A stretch of 64,000 bases of DNA from Lachnoclostridium sp. An138 (GTDB taxonomy: Bacteria > Bacillota > Clostridia > Lachnospirales > Lachnospiraceae). The position numbers were made by a program, and so were the translations under genes. The notes under the pieces were generated by a model. The model was not told the DNA's origin. It saw nothing but the letters and a program-made list of their open reading frames with translations, and did not search any database. The stretch spans positions 1 to 64,000 of the forward strand of contig NZ_NFLF01000011.1 of the NCBI RefSeq assembly GCF_002160765.1. The letters are read 5' to 3'. This document shows positions 1 through 7,544 of the stretch, in pieces. Numbering within the stretch: the stretch's first letter is position 1; every line of letters begins with the position of its first letter.

Positions 1-125
1 TAAGTGCGCTTATGGAATGTGGATAAAAGGTGCGGAAAAAAATAAAATGGGGATAACATAATTTCTCAAGAAATTTTTTCTTTATGGCAGGCAGACATAT
101 TTTTTACCGTTCAAAACTGGTATAG

Positions 126-144
126 TTATGCAAATATTGCATAA
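126..144. promoter_or_regulatory. Perfect palindrome upstream of the LysR gene, likely LysR-type operator
   Basis: TTATGCAA-ATA-TTGCATAA is an 8-bp perfect inverted repeat with a 3-base centre. It lies about 40 bases before the ribosome site of the LysR-family gene and fits the T-N11-A form of LysR operators. A TATAGT hexamer at 121-126 abuts it and could be a -10 box, although no good -35 is visible. Autoregulation is inferred. The rest of 1-177 holds no gene that can be seen. Confidence 0.45.
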
Positions 145-177
145 CATGAATGCCTGTGTTATGCTTTTCTCAAAGGG

Positions 178-1095
178 GTGATTGTAATAAAAACAGAATA
201 CATGAAAGAATTTCTTGAGCTGGCGGATGCCATGAATTATTCAGCTGCTGCTTCAAAGCTGTTTATCTCTCAGCCGACTTTATCACGGCATATTCAAGCC
301 ATGGAAAAAGAGCTGGGGTTTCGGATTGTGGAGTCTTCAAACCATGGAATTTCCCTTACACGGGCAGGCGAAAATGCTGAGAAATCTTTTCGTAAAATAT
401 TGAAGGAGTATGAATCTTTTCTCAATCGAAATAAATATTTTTCCAATGAGATAACAGGAGCGCTCTCTATAGGTATTCTGTATTATCTGATGGGCGGATG
501 TTTTGATGAATTTCTGAATGACATCAGGGAAAAGTATCCGTATGTGAGGCTTACCTGCTTGACAAATTACCAGCCGCAGGCTCTAAAAGAGGATCTGCAG
601 AGAGGAAAGATTCAAATAGGCTCTTATCTTTGTTATAAAGGCAGATTGCCGGACGGCATGAAATTTCAGAAACTGGGGACAACGCATATGGTAGCAATGA
701 TGAGAGAAGATCATCCGCTGGCCCGGAAGAATGCAGTTACAGTAGAGGAACTTTCGGACAGTACCTTGATTCGGCTGGGAAACGATGATTTTTCCGAGGA
801 GTTGACACAGGAAATGCTGTGGGAGCTTCATGTGACGTTCCGGAGTACCATTGAGACAGACAATATTGAAATGGTCCCTTTTGCCATTCGTTCTACGGGA
901 GGGATTCATATCACAGGAGAAAGCTGCCGCAGACAGCAGGCGCCTTCTATCGTGTATAAACCGATTATCGGAAAGAATACTATTTACGACGTAGGGCTGG
1001 CGTCTATGGAGGAGGACAATCTCCTTGTTACGTTTTTTATGGAAGAGGCAAAACGATATTTTACGGAGAAGCAGTCCAAAAGCTTATTTTCTTAG
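178..1095 (+). CDS. LysR family transcriptional regulator
   Basis: This is a DNA-binding one-component regulator. The N-terminal winged helix-turn-helix (about residues 8-65) carries the family hallmark NYSAAASKLFISQPTLSRHI, and a type 2 periplasmic-binding-protein-like effector domain follows (about 90-295). The length is normal for LysR. The target and inducer are unknown; no divergent gene is visible to suggest one. The start is odd. The only good ribosome site (AAAGGGGTGATT, 172-183) overlaps the GTG at 178, and the next ATG (202) is over 20 bases further on, while an in-frame ATA at 187 has ideal spacing and gives an N-terminus of the usual family length. The end overlaps the convergent PHP gene by 12 bases. 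Family assignment is firm; the start is uncertain. Confidence 0.9.
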   Translation: MIVIKTEYMKEFLELADAMNYSAAASKLFISQPTLSRHIQAMEKELGFRIVESSNHGISLTRAGENAEKSFRKILKEYESFLNRNKYFSNEITGALSIGILYYLMGGCFDEFLNDIREKYPYVRLTCLTNYQPQALKEDLQRGKIQIGSYLCYKGRLPDGMKFQKLGTTHMVAMMREDHPLARKNAVTVEELSDSTLIRLGNDDFSEELTQEMLWELHVTFRSTIETDNIEMVPFAIRSTGGIHITGESCRRQQAPSIVYKPIIGKNTIYDVGLASMEEDNLLVTFFMEEAKRYFTEKQSKSLFS

Positions 1096-1923
1096 CTCTT
1101 CCAGAACCGTATAGGGAATTTTCAGATTTCCCCGTCCGCTTCCCAGGTCGATCAGCGGCTTGTTTTTTCCATGGAAATCAGATCCCCCGGATATTTTCAG
1201 ATTCATTTTCCGGGCCAGACGGCGCATATTGCTTTCGTCCAGACCTGTATTGGAGGAATAGATGGCTTCAATGGCAGCCAGACCATGCTCCTTCAGGTCT
1301 TTTACCAGCTGCTCCAGCTCTTCCGGAGCAAGATGATAGAGAAGAGGATGAGCCAGCACCGGGATTCCTCCAGCGCCCAGAATCAGCCGGAGGGCAGTCT
1401 GGGGCCGTGTTTTTTTCTTTTCCACAAAACAGGGACAGCCGTCGCCCAGATAGCGGTCGAAGGCTTCGGAAATGGATTTCACGCAGCCGTGCTCAAAAAG
1501 CCAGCGTCCGAAATGTGCCCGGGTGATTACCGTGTGTTCCCCGTATGCTTTCTTCAGATCCTCCATGGTGATGTCAAAGCCTCCGATTCTGCGCAGCAGG
1601 GACAGCATCTCTTCGTTGCGGGTGTCCCGGTTTGCCCGGAAGGACTGCAGCTTTGCGGCCAGATCTTCCTGTTCCGGGTCGATATCCAGGCCTACAATGT
1701 GAATATCGTGTCCATTGTAGTTGGTGGAAAATTCGATTCCGGGCACAAATTCGATCCCGTGTTCCGCGGCGGCGCAGGCTGCTTCCGCGAGTCCGTCAGT
1801 GGTATCGTGGTCGGTCAGGGCGAAGGCAGCAAGTCCTTTTTCTGCGGCATACGCTGCCAGCTCTGAAGGAGTAAAGGTTCCGTCAGAACAGGCGGAGTGC
1901 GTGTGAAGATCAATGTATTTCAT
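1084..1923 (-). CDS. PHP-domain metal-dependent phosphoesterase
   Basis: The 279-residue protein has the PHP metal-binding motifs: HTHSACSDG near the N-terminus, the ALTDHDT block at about residue 35, and a late GGSDFHG motif. It belongs to the YciV/TrpH-like group, whose characterised members hydrolyse 3',5'-bisphosphonucleotides or trim short RNA 5' ends; the exact substrate here is inferred. The ATG at 1923 is chosen because AAAGGAG (1934-1940 on this strand) sits at proper spacing and because the HTH motif belongs right at the N-terminus; a longer frame to 2031 has no such support. It is a lone gene, convergent with the LysR gene. An extended -10 promoter and a palindrome lie in its leader. 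Confidence 0.9.
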   Translation of the reverse strand: MKYIDLHTHSACSDGTFTPSELAAYAAEKGLAAFALTDHDTTDGLAEAACAAAEHGIEFVPGIEFSTNYNGHDIHIVGLDIDPEQEDLAAKLQSFRANRDTRNEEMLSLLRRIGGFDITMEDLKKAYGEHTVITRAHFGRWLFEHGCVKSISEAFDRYLGDGCPCFVEKKKTRPQTALRLILGAGGIPVLAHPLLYHLAPEELEQLVKDLKEHGLAAIEAIYSSNTGLDESNMRRLARKMNLKISGGSDFHGKNKPLIDLGSGRGNLKIPYTVLEELRK

Positions 1924-1999
1924 AAGACAAAGACTCCTTTCAGTCATTCCTTCGGGTATCATTTCTGCAGTTGTCTGTTTCATTTTTGGCATCCTGTCC

Positions 2000-2035
2000 T
2001 TAATTGCCAAGAGCGGGTATGCCCTTGGCAATTAA
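2000..2035. repeat. 12-bp inverted repeat in the PHP gene leader
   Basis: TTAATTGCCAAG (2000-2011) and CTTGGCAATTAA (2024-2035) are perfectly complementary around a 12-base loop. The element lies just downstream of the -10 box of the PHP gene, so it could be a repressor operator or a leader hairpin. No T-run follows on either strand, which argues against a terminator. Its TTGCCRA half-site resembles the half-sites around the blaI promoter about 90 bases away. Confidence 0.6.
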
Positions 2036-2039
2036 GAGT

Positions 2040-2048
2040 ATTCTATCA
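2040..2048 (-). promoter_or_regulatory. Extended -10 promoter for the PHP gene
   Basis: On the minus strand the sequence reads TGATAGAAT, a TGn extended -10 with a near-consensus TAGAAT hexamer. The -35 position is weak (TGGCAA about 17 bases upstream). Transcription would start near the inverted repeat at 2000-2035. Confidence 0.45.
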
Positions 2049-2094
2049 TAATCCGTACGGATTTGCCAGAAGCGTCCCGCCGGATCTGGTTTCC

Positions 2095-2163
2095 TGCCGA
2101 AAGGATACTTGACAATTATTTTCGGCAAGTGTAGAATGGAGGAAAAGTTCTGCATTTGCCGAA
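2095..2163. promoter_or_regulatory. Candidate BlaI operators: three TTGCCGAA-type half-sites
   Basis: TGCCGAAA (2095-2102), TTCGGCAA (2121-2128) and TTGCCGAA (2156-2163) form alternating inverted repeats. The middle copy lies inside the spacer of the blaI promoter and the last lies just before the blaI ribosome site. BlaI/MecI repressors bind inverted repeats at their own promoters, so autorepression is a reasonable inference. The motif differs from the staphylococcal TACA/TGTA box. Confidence 0.5.
2109..2137 (+). promoter_or_regulatory. Sigma-A promoter of the blaI-blaR operon
   Basis: TTGACA (2109-2114), a 17-base spacer and TAGAAT (2132-2137) form a near-consensus vegetative promoter 47 bases before the blaI start. 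Confidence 0.8.
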
Positions 2164-2183
2164 GATAAAAGGAGGGAATCTGC

Positions 2184-2561
2184 ATGAAGAGGCTGCCGGA
2201 TTCAGAGCTGGAGTTGATGATGATTATCTGGGACGCAGGGCGTCCCATGTCCAGGAATGAGATAGAAGAACAGCTGCCCGGCGAGAGACAGCTTTCTGCG
2301 ACGACGATTTTGTCGTTTCTGTCCAGACTTCAGGAAAAGAGGTTTGTACAGGTCCGGAAAGAAGGAAGGAACAACGTCTACGAGCCCCTGGTCCGGAAAG
2401 AAGATTACCTGAAACAGGAGAGCCGCAGTATCTGGAAACGCCTGTATCAGAATTCTGTAGGAAACTTTATGGCGGCTCTGGGGCAGGGAGATGAGCTGAC
2501 GGATCAGGATCTGGACGAGCTTCAGGAATTTCTGGACCGAAAGAGAAAGGAGAGAGGCTGA
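2184..2561 (+). CDS. blaI: BlaI/MecI/CopY family transcriptional repressor
   Basis: This 125-residue winged-helix repressor starts with LPDSELELMMIIWDAG, the conserved first helix of the BlaI/MecI (Penicillinase_R) family, followed by the recognition-helix region TTILSFLSRLQEKRFV and a C-terminal dimerisation helix. In known systems BlaI represses its own operon and a beta-lactamase or PBP gene until it is cleaved after the cognate BlaR1/MecR1 protease senses the drug. The AAAAGGAGGG ribosome site is 7 bases before the ATG. The M56 protease gene starts one base after this stop, as in bla and mec operons. The family is clear; the drug-response role is inferred from context. Confidence 0.9.
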   Translation: MKRLPDSELELMMIIWDAGRPMSRNEIEEQLPGERQLSATTILSFLSRLQEKRFVQVRKEGRNNVYEPLVRKEDYLKQESRSIWKRLYQNSVGNFMAALGQGDELTDQDLDELQEFLDRKRKERG

Positions 2562-2562
2562 T

Positions 2563-4206
2563 ATGCTGCAGGCGAAGCACCGCAGGGTTTTATGGCTGCT
2601 TCTGCTAATCTGGCTGCAGCTTCTTCACAGCCGGCTGTTGGAGAAGCTTATGGATGCTTCGTTCCGGAGTTTACAGCTGGGATCGGCGCCTGGAGATGAT
2701 CTGAGAACTCTGCTGCCCTGTTTCTGGCTGGCCGGCGCACTGTGCATGGTCCTGTGGCAGTTTGGCTCCTATCAGAGATTTCGAAGGAAGGCGCTGGAAA
2801 GCATGAAGCCTGTGGAAGAATCCTGGATGCGGAGCGCCTGTGAGCAGGCGGCGCTGGAAGCGGGCTGTGAGGCTGTGCCGCCTCTGTATCAGAGCAGTTC
2901 GGTCAGCACACCTCTGGTACTGGGCTTTGCCGCTCCGGTGATGCTGGTGCCGGAGGGAGAATATACCTGGGCAGAGCTTCGGATGGTATTTCTCCATGAG
3001 TGTACCCATATCAGGAAAAAGGATCTCTGGTATAAGCTGATCTTTACGGCGGCGGCCTGCATCCTGTGGTTTCAGCCTCTTTTGTATCTGCTGAAGGCGG
3101 CGGCTTACCGGGACCTGGAGATCGCCTGTGATCAGAACGTAGTGGAGGGGAAGCCGGAGGCAGACCGGAAAGCATATGCGGATTTTCTGCTGGAGTCTCT
3201 CAGAAAGGGAAGAAACAGAGAACTGCCCTATTCGGCTTACTTTTACAACAGTAAATCAGTGATGAAAGCCCGTCTTGCCGTAGTGGAGGATACGCGGGTA
3301 AGATCCGGAATACCGGGGGCAGCCGTCTGCGCGGCGCTGGCGGTCCTGACGGTTCTGATATTTGCGGACCGTGTGAATGAGGTCCGGCAGGCTCTCTGGA
3401 ATCCGTATGCCGCTGAGCCGCCTCAGAACCTTTATGAAGATTCTGAGCTTCCGGAGTGCAGAGCGAGAAACGGGGAAGGGGCGGCAGAAGTGACCTGGAA
3501 TGACGGAACAGACTGGATGGAGGTCCCGGCTGCCCTGGAAGCTCTGACGGCCAGGGGCGACCAGATGGATGGAGCTCTCACGGGACTGCAGGATAAGAGC
3601 TATACGGTTTCGGAAGAGATGACAGCTTTTGCCTACGGCGGTTCTGCGGAAGTCCCTGTGACGGTTACCTGGACAAAGGATCAGGGGGCGAACTGGACCA
3701 CAAGCGTAGTAACTCATGAATACAACAGTGTGCGCTGCCTCTTCTTAAGTTTTCCGGACGCGGAACACGGATTTCTGGTTCTGACAGCCGGCCGGACCAT
3801 GTGGCAGGAAGGCGATGTGCTGTTTGCGACGAAAGACGGCGGTTATACCTGGACAGAGGTGGAGCGGGAGAGCGCGCCGGGGTACGAAGGCGTGCATTCC
3901 CTGACCATAGGGGCGGAGTTTGTCACGCCGGAGGTCGGCTTTGTGGCGATCCGCAGCTCCCAGGAACCGGAGTTGTACCGGACAGAGGACGGAGGAGTGA
4001 ACTGGGAGCTCTGCGCTTTTCCGGAGTCAGGAGCTGAGAATGAGGAATTCTATACGATGGCCTATCCGCCGGAACAGAAAGAAGACAGGCTTTGTGTGTA
4101 TCTGGGTATGGAGGAATATTCCGAGCTGGGAGGGACCAGACTGCGCTATGAATCGGAGGATTTGGGAAAGACATGGAGCTATACAGGAGAAGTACGGAGA
4201 CAATAG
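2563..4206 (+). CDS. BlaR1-like M56 membrane metalloprotease with C-terminal Asp-box repeats
   Basis: The N-terminal half is a BlaR1/MecR1 M56 protease: hydrophobic segments near residues 7-24 and 45-65, the zinc motif H145-E-C-T-H149, and the DLEIACD motif with the third ligand at about E186, then another membrane segment near 248-268. In BlaR1 the C-terminal domain is a penicillin-binding sensor. Here that domain has no SxxK, SxN or KTG motifs. Instead it has four Asp-box signatures (WTKDQGANW about 369, ATKDGGYTW about 423, RTEDGGVNW about 472, SEDLGKTW about 530), the pattern of BNR/sialidase-type beta-propeller blades. The protein is therefore probably a signalling protease with a different extracellular sensor. 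It is the second gene of the operon after blaI and overlaps the next frame by 34 bases. Confidence 0.85.
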   Translation: MLQAKHRRVLWLLLLIWLQLLHSRLLEKLMDASFRSLQLGSAPGDDLRTLLPCFWLAGALCMVLWQFGSYQRFRRKALESMKPVEESWMRSACEQAALEAGCEAVPPLYQSSSVSTPLVLGFAAPVMLVPEGEYTWAELRMVFLHECTHIRKKDLWYKLIFTAAACILWFQPLLYLLKAAAYRDLEIACDQNVVEGKPEADRKAYADFLLESLRKGRNRELPYSAYFYNSKSVMKARLAVVEDTRVRSGIPGAAVCAALAVLTVLIFADRVNEVRQALWNPYAAEPPQNLYEDSELPECRARNGEGAAEVTWNDGTDWMEVPAALEALTARGDQMDGALTGLQDKSYTVSEEMTAFAYGGSAEVPVTVTWTKDQGANWTTSVVTHEYNSVRCLFLSFPDAEHGFLVLTAGRTMWQEGDVLFATKDGGYTWTEVERESAPGYEGVHSLTIGAEFVTPEVGFVAIRSSQEPELYRTEDGGVNWELCAFPESGAENEEFYTMAYPPEQKEDRLCVYLGMEEYSELGGTRLRYESEDLGKTWSYTGEVRRQ

Positions 4207-5354
4207 CATGGAGGAGAAAGCTTAGGGGCTTTCTGTGGACAGGAAGGCTTTTCTGCCCTTTGTTTCTGGTTGTCTATGTGACGGCCTGGGGAGCGTTTGT
4301 GCGTCTGTGCCTCTACGGAGGCGTCAGGCGGAATCTGCCGCTGCTGGCTCTCTGCATGGCGTTTTTCGCTGTGTATCTGATTGTTTATTTTGCGGAACTT
4401 TGCATGTATGGAAAACGGAGCCTGAAGCGGATTTTTTCTCAGTTTGAAATAGAAGAGAACCGGATTGCGGCGGAGTGGGAAGAGGACGACAGGAAGCAGC
4501 AGGCGGTATTTGAACTTAGGGATGTGCGCTGGTACCGAAAAAAGAAAGGGCAGATCTTCCTGTTTCTGAAAGGGCACCGGTTTGTGTGGCTGGATACGGA
4601 GCAGATATCAGAGCAGAAACGGGAATTCCTGGAGATGAAGCTGACCCAGAGAGGAATTCTGGCCACGCATTTCTGGAGAATTCCCATCGCGCTGATTCTT
4701 GCCGGAGTGACTTTCCTTGGAGCGGCCGGCACAGCCTGGAGCGCGGTTCCCTTCAACGGAAAGCTGTCCTGGGTCATCAACGAGCTTCAGAGCAGCAGGA
4801 GAGTCCGCCTGGTGCACAATAACATTTATGAGGATGGGCTGGACGGGATTCTGGAGGATATCCGGGGAAAAGTGGATCTGCCGGAGAAGCTCTGCCTGGT
4901 AAACAGCTTCAATCTGCATTTCCGGGCGGATGGCACGGTGGAGACGCTGTACACCTTCGTAAAGGGCTTTGATGAAAACGGAAATTTTGTGGACAGCTAT
5001 CTGATCAGCTATGACGCGGCTGACTCGGATAAAATTACCATCTGGCTTGGAGGGGCGGCGGATATGGAGTTTGATCAGGAAAAGGATCTGGAGCCGCTGC
5101 TGGAGGCCATGCGCGTTCTGCCTCTGAAGGAGACGGTGGAAAACTGGCAGGAAGATATATACGGAATCCTGTATTATGGGGAGCGGAGCTGGGGATACAG
5201 CACGGAGGGAATCCGGTATCTGGAGCCGGACGGGAGCGTGTCTTATCCGGGAGCGTATGCGTCAGCAGAGATCAAAGGCTTCAGCGTCTCTGTCTTCTGT
5301 CCGGAAAACGAGGCGGTTACGCCGGTCCGTTATCTGTACAGGGGAATTCTGTGA
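4173..5354 (+). CDS. Membrane protein with YcxB-like region and extracellular domain (unknown function)
   Basis: I do not recognise a characterised homologue. From the N-terminus there are two close membrane segments (about residues 22-45 and 52-72). A cytoplasmic stretch of about 80 residues follows that resembles YcxB/PH-like domains (alternating strands, WYRKKKGQIFLFL, FVWLD). A third membrane segment lies near 167-187, and an extracellular domain of about 200 residues completes the protein. The ATG overlaps the M56 gene by 34 bases, so translation is probably coupled. Position between the BlaR-like protease and the PBP suggests a part in envelope-stress sensing or signal relay, but that is inference. 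The start is moderately certain because upstream ribosome-site options are weak. Confidence 0.7.
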   Translation: MELYRRSTETIAWRRKLRGFLWTGRLFCPLFLVVYVTAWGAFVRLCLYGGVRRNLPLLALCMAFFAVYLIVYFAELCMYGKRSLKRIFSQFEIEENRIAAEWEEDDRKQQAVFELRDVRWYRKKKGQIFLFLKGHRFVWLDTEQISEQKREFLEMKLTQRGILATHFWRIPIALILAGVTFLGAAGTAWSAVPFNGKLSWVINELQSSRRVRLVHNNIYEDGLDGILEDIRGKVDLPEKLCLVNSFNLHFRADGTVETLYTFVKGFDENGNFVDSYLISYDAADSDKITIWLGGAADMEFDQEKDLEPLLEAMRVLPLKETVENWQEDIYGILYYGERSWGYSTEGIRYLEPDGSVSYPGAYASAEIKGFSVSVFCPENEAVTPVRYLYRGIL

Positions 5355-5362
5355 AACGGGAC

Positions 5363-5392
5363 TTGTAACGGGTACAGGCGGCGTGTTACACT
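5363..5392 (+). promoter_or_regulatory. Promoter with overlapping dyad before the PBP gene
   Basis: TTGTAA (5363-5368), an 18-base spacer and TACACT (5387-5392) with a TGn extension make a plausible promoter. TGTAAC (5364-5369) and GTTACA (5385-5390) form a perfect inverted repeat covering both hexamers. TGTA/TACA half-sites are the hallmark of BlaI/MecI operators in staphylococci, so this is a candidate repressor site. Confidence 0.5.
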
Positions 5393-5467
5393 GGAAACAG
5401 GTGCGGCGGCTCTGTCTGCCGGAAGACGCGGCATAAGCGCGGGCGGTGAAAAGGGGGAACAAAGGAT

Positions 5468-7543
5468 ATGAAAAGAGAAATGCTGGCGGCAGCTCTGCTG
5501 ACGCTTTGTCTGAGCTTTCTGGCAGGCTGCGGAAAGGAGCCGGTGCAGCCGGAGCAGCTGCTGACAGAATATATACAGCTGCTGAACGAGGAAAAGTATG
5601 AGGAGATGTACACGTACCTGTCTGAGGACGCAAAGGCACAGACGGATGAAGAGACTTATGTGAACCGGAACCGTAATATTTACGGCGGAATCGAAGCCTC
5701 GGATATCGTGATTGACATAGCGGAGGACGGGGACGAGGAAAAAGACGCGGATACAAGGCGGGTCAAATACACTGTCACCATGCAGACTCTGGCCGGGGAG
5801 CTGTCCTTTGATAATATGGTTGCCATTTTTAACAAGGATGAGGAAGGCAGCTATAAAATGGAATGGGACAGCCAGGATATTTTCCCAACCCTCCAAAATT
5901 CCGACACAGTGCGGGTGGTGACTACCGCCGCGAAGCGGGGAAATATCTATGACAGGAACCAGGTGGAGCTGGCGCGGGAAGGTGTGGCTTCTTCTGTGGG
6001 ACTGGTGCCCGGCAAGCTTCCGGAGGATCGGGAAGCAGCCTTCACACAGCTGGCCTCTCTTCTGGAAATCAGCGTGGAGAAAATTGAAAACGCGCTGAGC
6101 GCCGGCTGGGTCCGGGACGATACCTTTGTTCCTCTGCGGACGGTTGCCAAGGACGCCATGGACCTGAAGGAACAGCTTCTGGAGATCCCCGGCGTCATGA
6201 TCACGGATACCACGGTGCGGTACTATCCCTTCGGAGAGAAGGCGGCCCAGCTTACAGGCTACGTGCAGAATATCACGGCGGAAGAGCTGGAAGAGCGGGA
6301 AGGACAGGGCTATAATCAGAACAGCATCATCGGGAAGGCGGGAGCCGAGCGCGTCTACGAGGAACAGCTCCGGCCCAGGGACGGCTATTCCATCCAGATC
6401 TACAATGAACTGGGAGATCTGAAGGAAACAGTGCTGGAAAAAGCGCCTCAGGACGGAGAGGACGTCATGCTGACCATCGACATTACTCTTCAGCAGTATC
6501 TCTACCAGGAGATGGAGGGCGACGAGGGCTGCGCGGCGGCCATGGACCCTGTGAGCGGCGCGGTGCTGGCTCTGGTGAGCACGCCTGCCTATGATCCCAA
6601 CGATTTTGTGATGGGCTATACCAGCAGCGCCTGGGAAGCGATCAATTCGGATGAGGCCCAGCCGCTTTACAACCGCTGGCTGGCCTCCTGGGTGCCGGGC
6701 TCTGCTTTCAAGCCGGTGACGGCGGCTCTGGCATTGACGGAAGGCACCCTTGATCCGGAGGAGGATATACAGAATGAGGGTCTCCGCTGGCAGCTGGATT
6801 CCAGCTGGGGAAGCTATTATGTGACCACGCTGGAAGACTATTCTGTGAAAAATCTGGAAAACGCGCTGATTCATTCGGATAACATTTATTTTGCCAAGGC
6901 AGCGGTGGGAATGGGAGCGGACGGCTTCGGGGAAGGACTGAATTCCCTGGGCTTCGGGGAAGAACTGCCCTTTGATTTCGCCCTGACAGCCTCCACCTAC
7001 GGGACGGACGGGAAGATTACATCGGATACGGAGCTGGCGGACAGCGGCTACGGACAGGGAAAGATTCTCGTAAATCCCATTCATCTGTCTTCCATCTATT
7101 CCGCCCTTGTAAATGGGGGCAATATGGTAAAGCCCTATCTGACGGAGGGTCAGGAGACCACTTATTGGAAAGAAGGCGTCTTTGCGCCGGAGGCGGCAGA
7201 GACGGTGCTGAATGATCTGTACCAGGTAGTGGAAGCAGAGGAAGGAACGGCCCATGAGGCTTACAGCAGCGGCTACCGGCTGGCAGGCAAGACCGGAACG
7301 GCGGAAATCAAGGATTCCCAGGATGATACCACAGGCACGGAACTCGGCTGGTTTGTGGGACTGTGCGTAGAAGATACGGACAGCCCACTTCTGATTACCA
7401 TGATGATCGAGGATGTAAAGGGACGCGGCGGCAGCCATTATGTGATTCCGAAGGTCTCGGCAGGCTTTGACGCTTATATTCTGGGACAGGCTCCTGCGTT
7501 TTCCGCTGACAGCGGCGAAACTCTTCTGGAAGGAGAACAGTGA
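5468..7543 (+). CDS. Class B penicillin-binding protein, MecA-like lipoprotein
   Basis: This is an extracellular peptidoglycan transpeptidase. The N-terminus is a lipoprotein signal with lipobox LAGC (Cys about 19). An NTF2-like MecA N-terminal region follows (about 25-145), then the PBP dimer domain (about 150-320) and the transpeptidase domain. All three catalytic motifs are present: S412-A-F-K415, S470-D-N472 and K608-T-G610. The domain order matches PBP2a/PBP3-type low-affinity enzymes that give beta-lactam tolerance. It lies downstream of blaI and the BlaR-like protease and has its own promoter with a dyad. The AAAGG ribosome site is close to the ATG. Enzyme class is firm; resistance function is inferred. 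Confidence 0.88.
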   Translation: MKREMLAAALLTLCLSFLAGCGKEPVQPEQLLTEYIQLLNEEKYEEMYTYLSEDAKAQTDEETYVNRNRNIYGGIEASDIVIDIAEDGDEEKDADTRRVKYTVTMQTLAGELSFDNMVAIFNKDEEGSYKMEWDSQDIFPTLQNSDTVRVVTTAAKRGNIYDRNQVELAREGVASSVGLVPGKLPEDREAAFTQLASLLEISVEKIENALSAGWVRDDTFVPLRTVAKDAMDLKEQLLEIPGVMITDTTVRYYPFGEKAAQLTGYVQNITAEELEEREGQGYNQNSIIGKAGAERVYEEQLRPRDGYSIQIYNELGDLKETVLEKAPQDGEDVMLTIDITLQQYLYQEMEGDEGCAAAMDPVSGAVLALVSTPAYDPNDFVMGYTSSAWEAINSDEAQPLYNRWLASWVPGSAFKPVTAALALTEGTLDPEEDIQNEGLRWQLDSSWGSYYVTTLEDYSVKNLENALIHSDNIYFAKAAVGMGADGFGEGLNSLGFGEELPFDFALTASTYGTDGKITSDTELADSGYGQGKILVNPIHLSSIYSALVNGGNMVKPYLTEGQETTYWKEGVFAPEAAETVLNDLYQVVEAEEGTAHEAYSSGYRLAGKTGTAEIKDSQDDTTGTELGWFVGLCVEDTDSPLLITMMIEDVKGRGGSHYVIPKVSAGFDAYILGQAPAFSADSGETLLEGEQ

Positions 7544-7544
7544 G

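Noticed and set aside
5330-7438. Long open frame of about 700 codons on the minus strand
   Set aside because: It lies opposite the PBP gene, has no ribosome site or recognisable motif, and its composition is that of a codon-position shadow.
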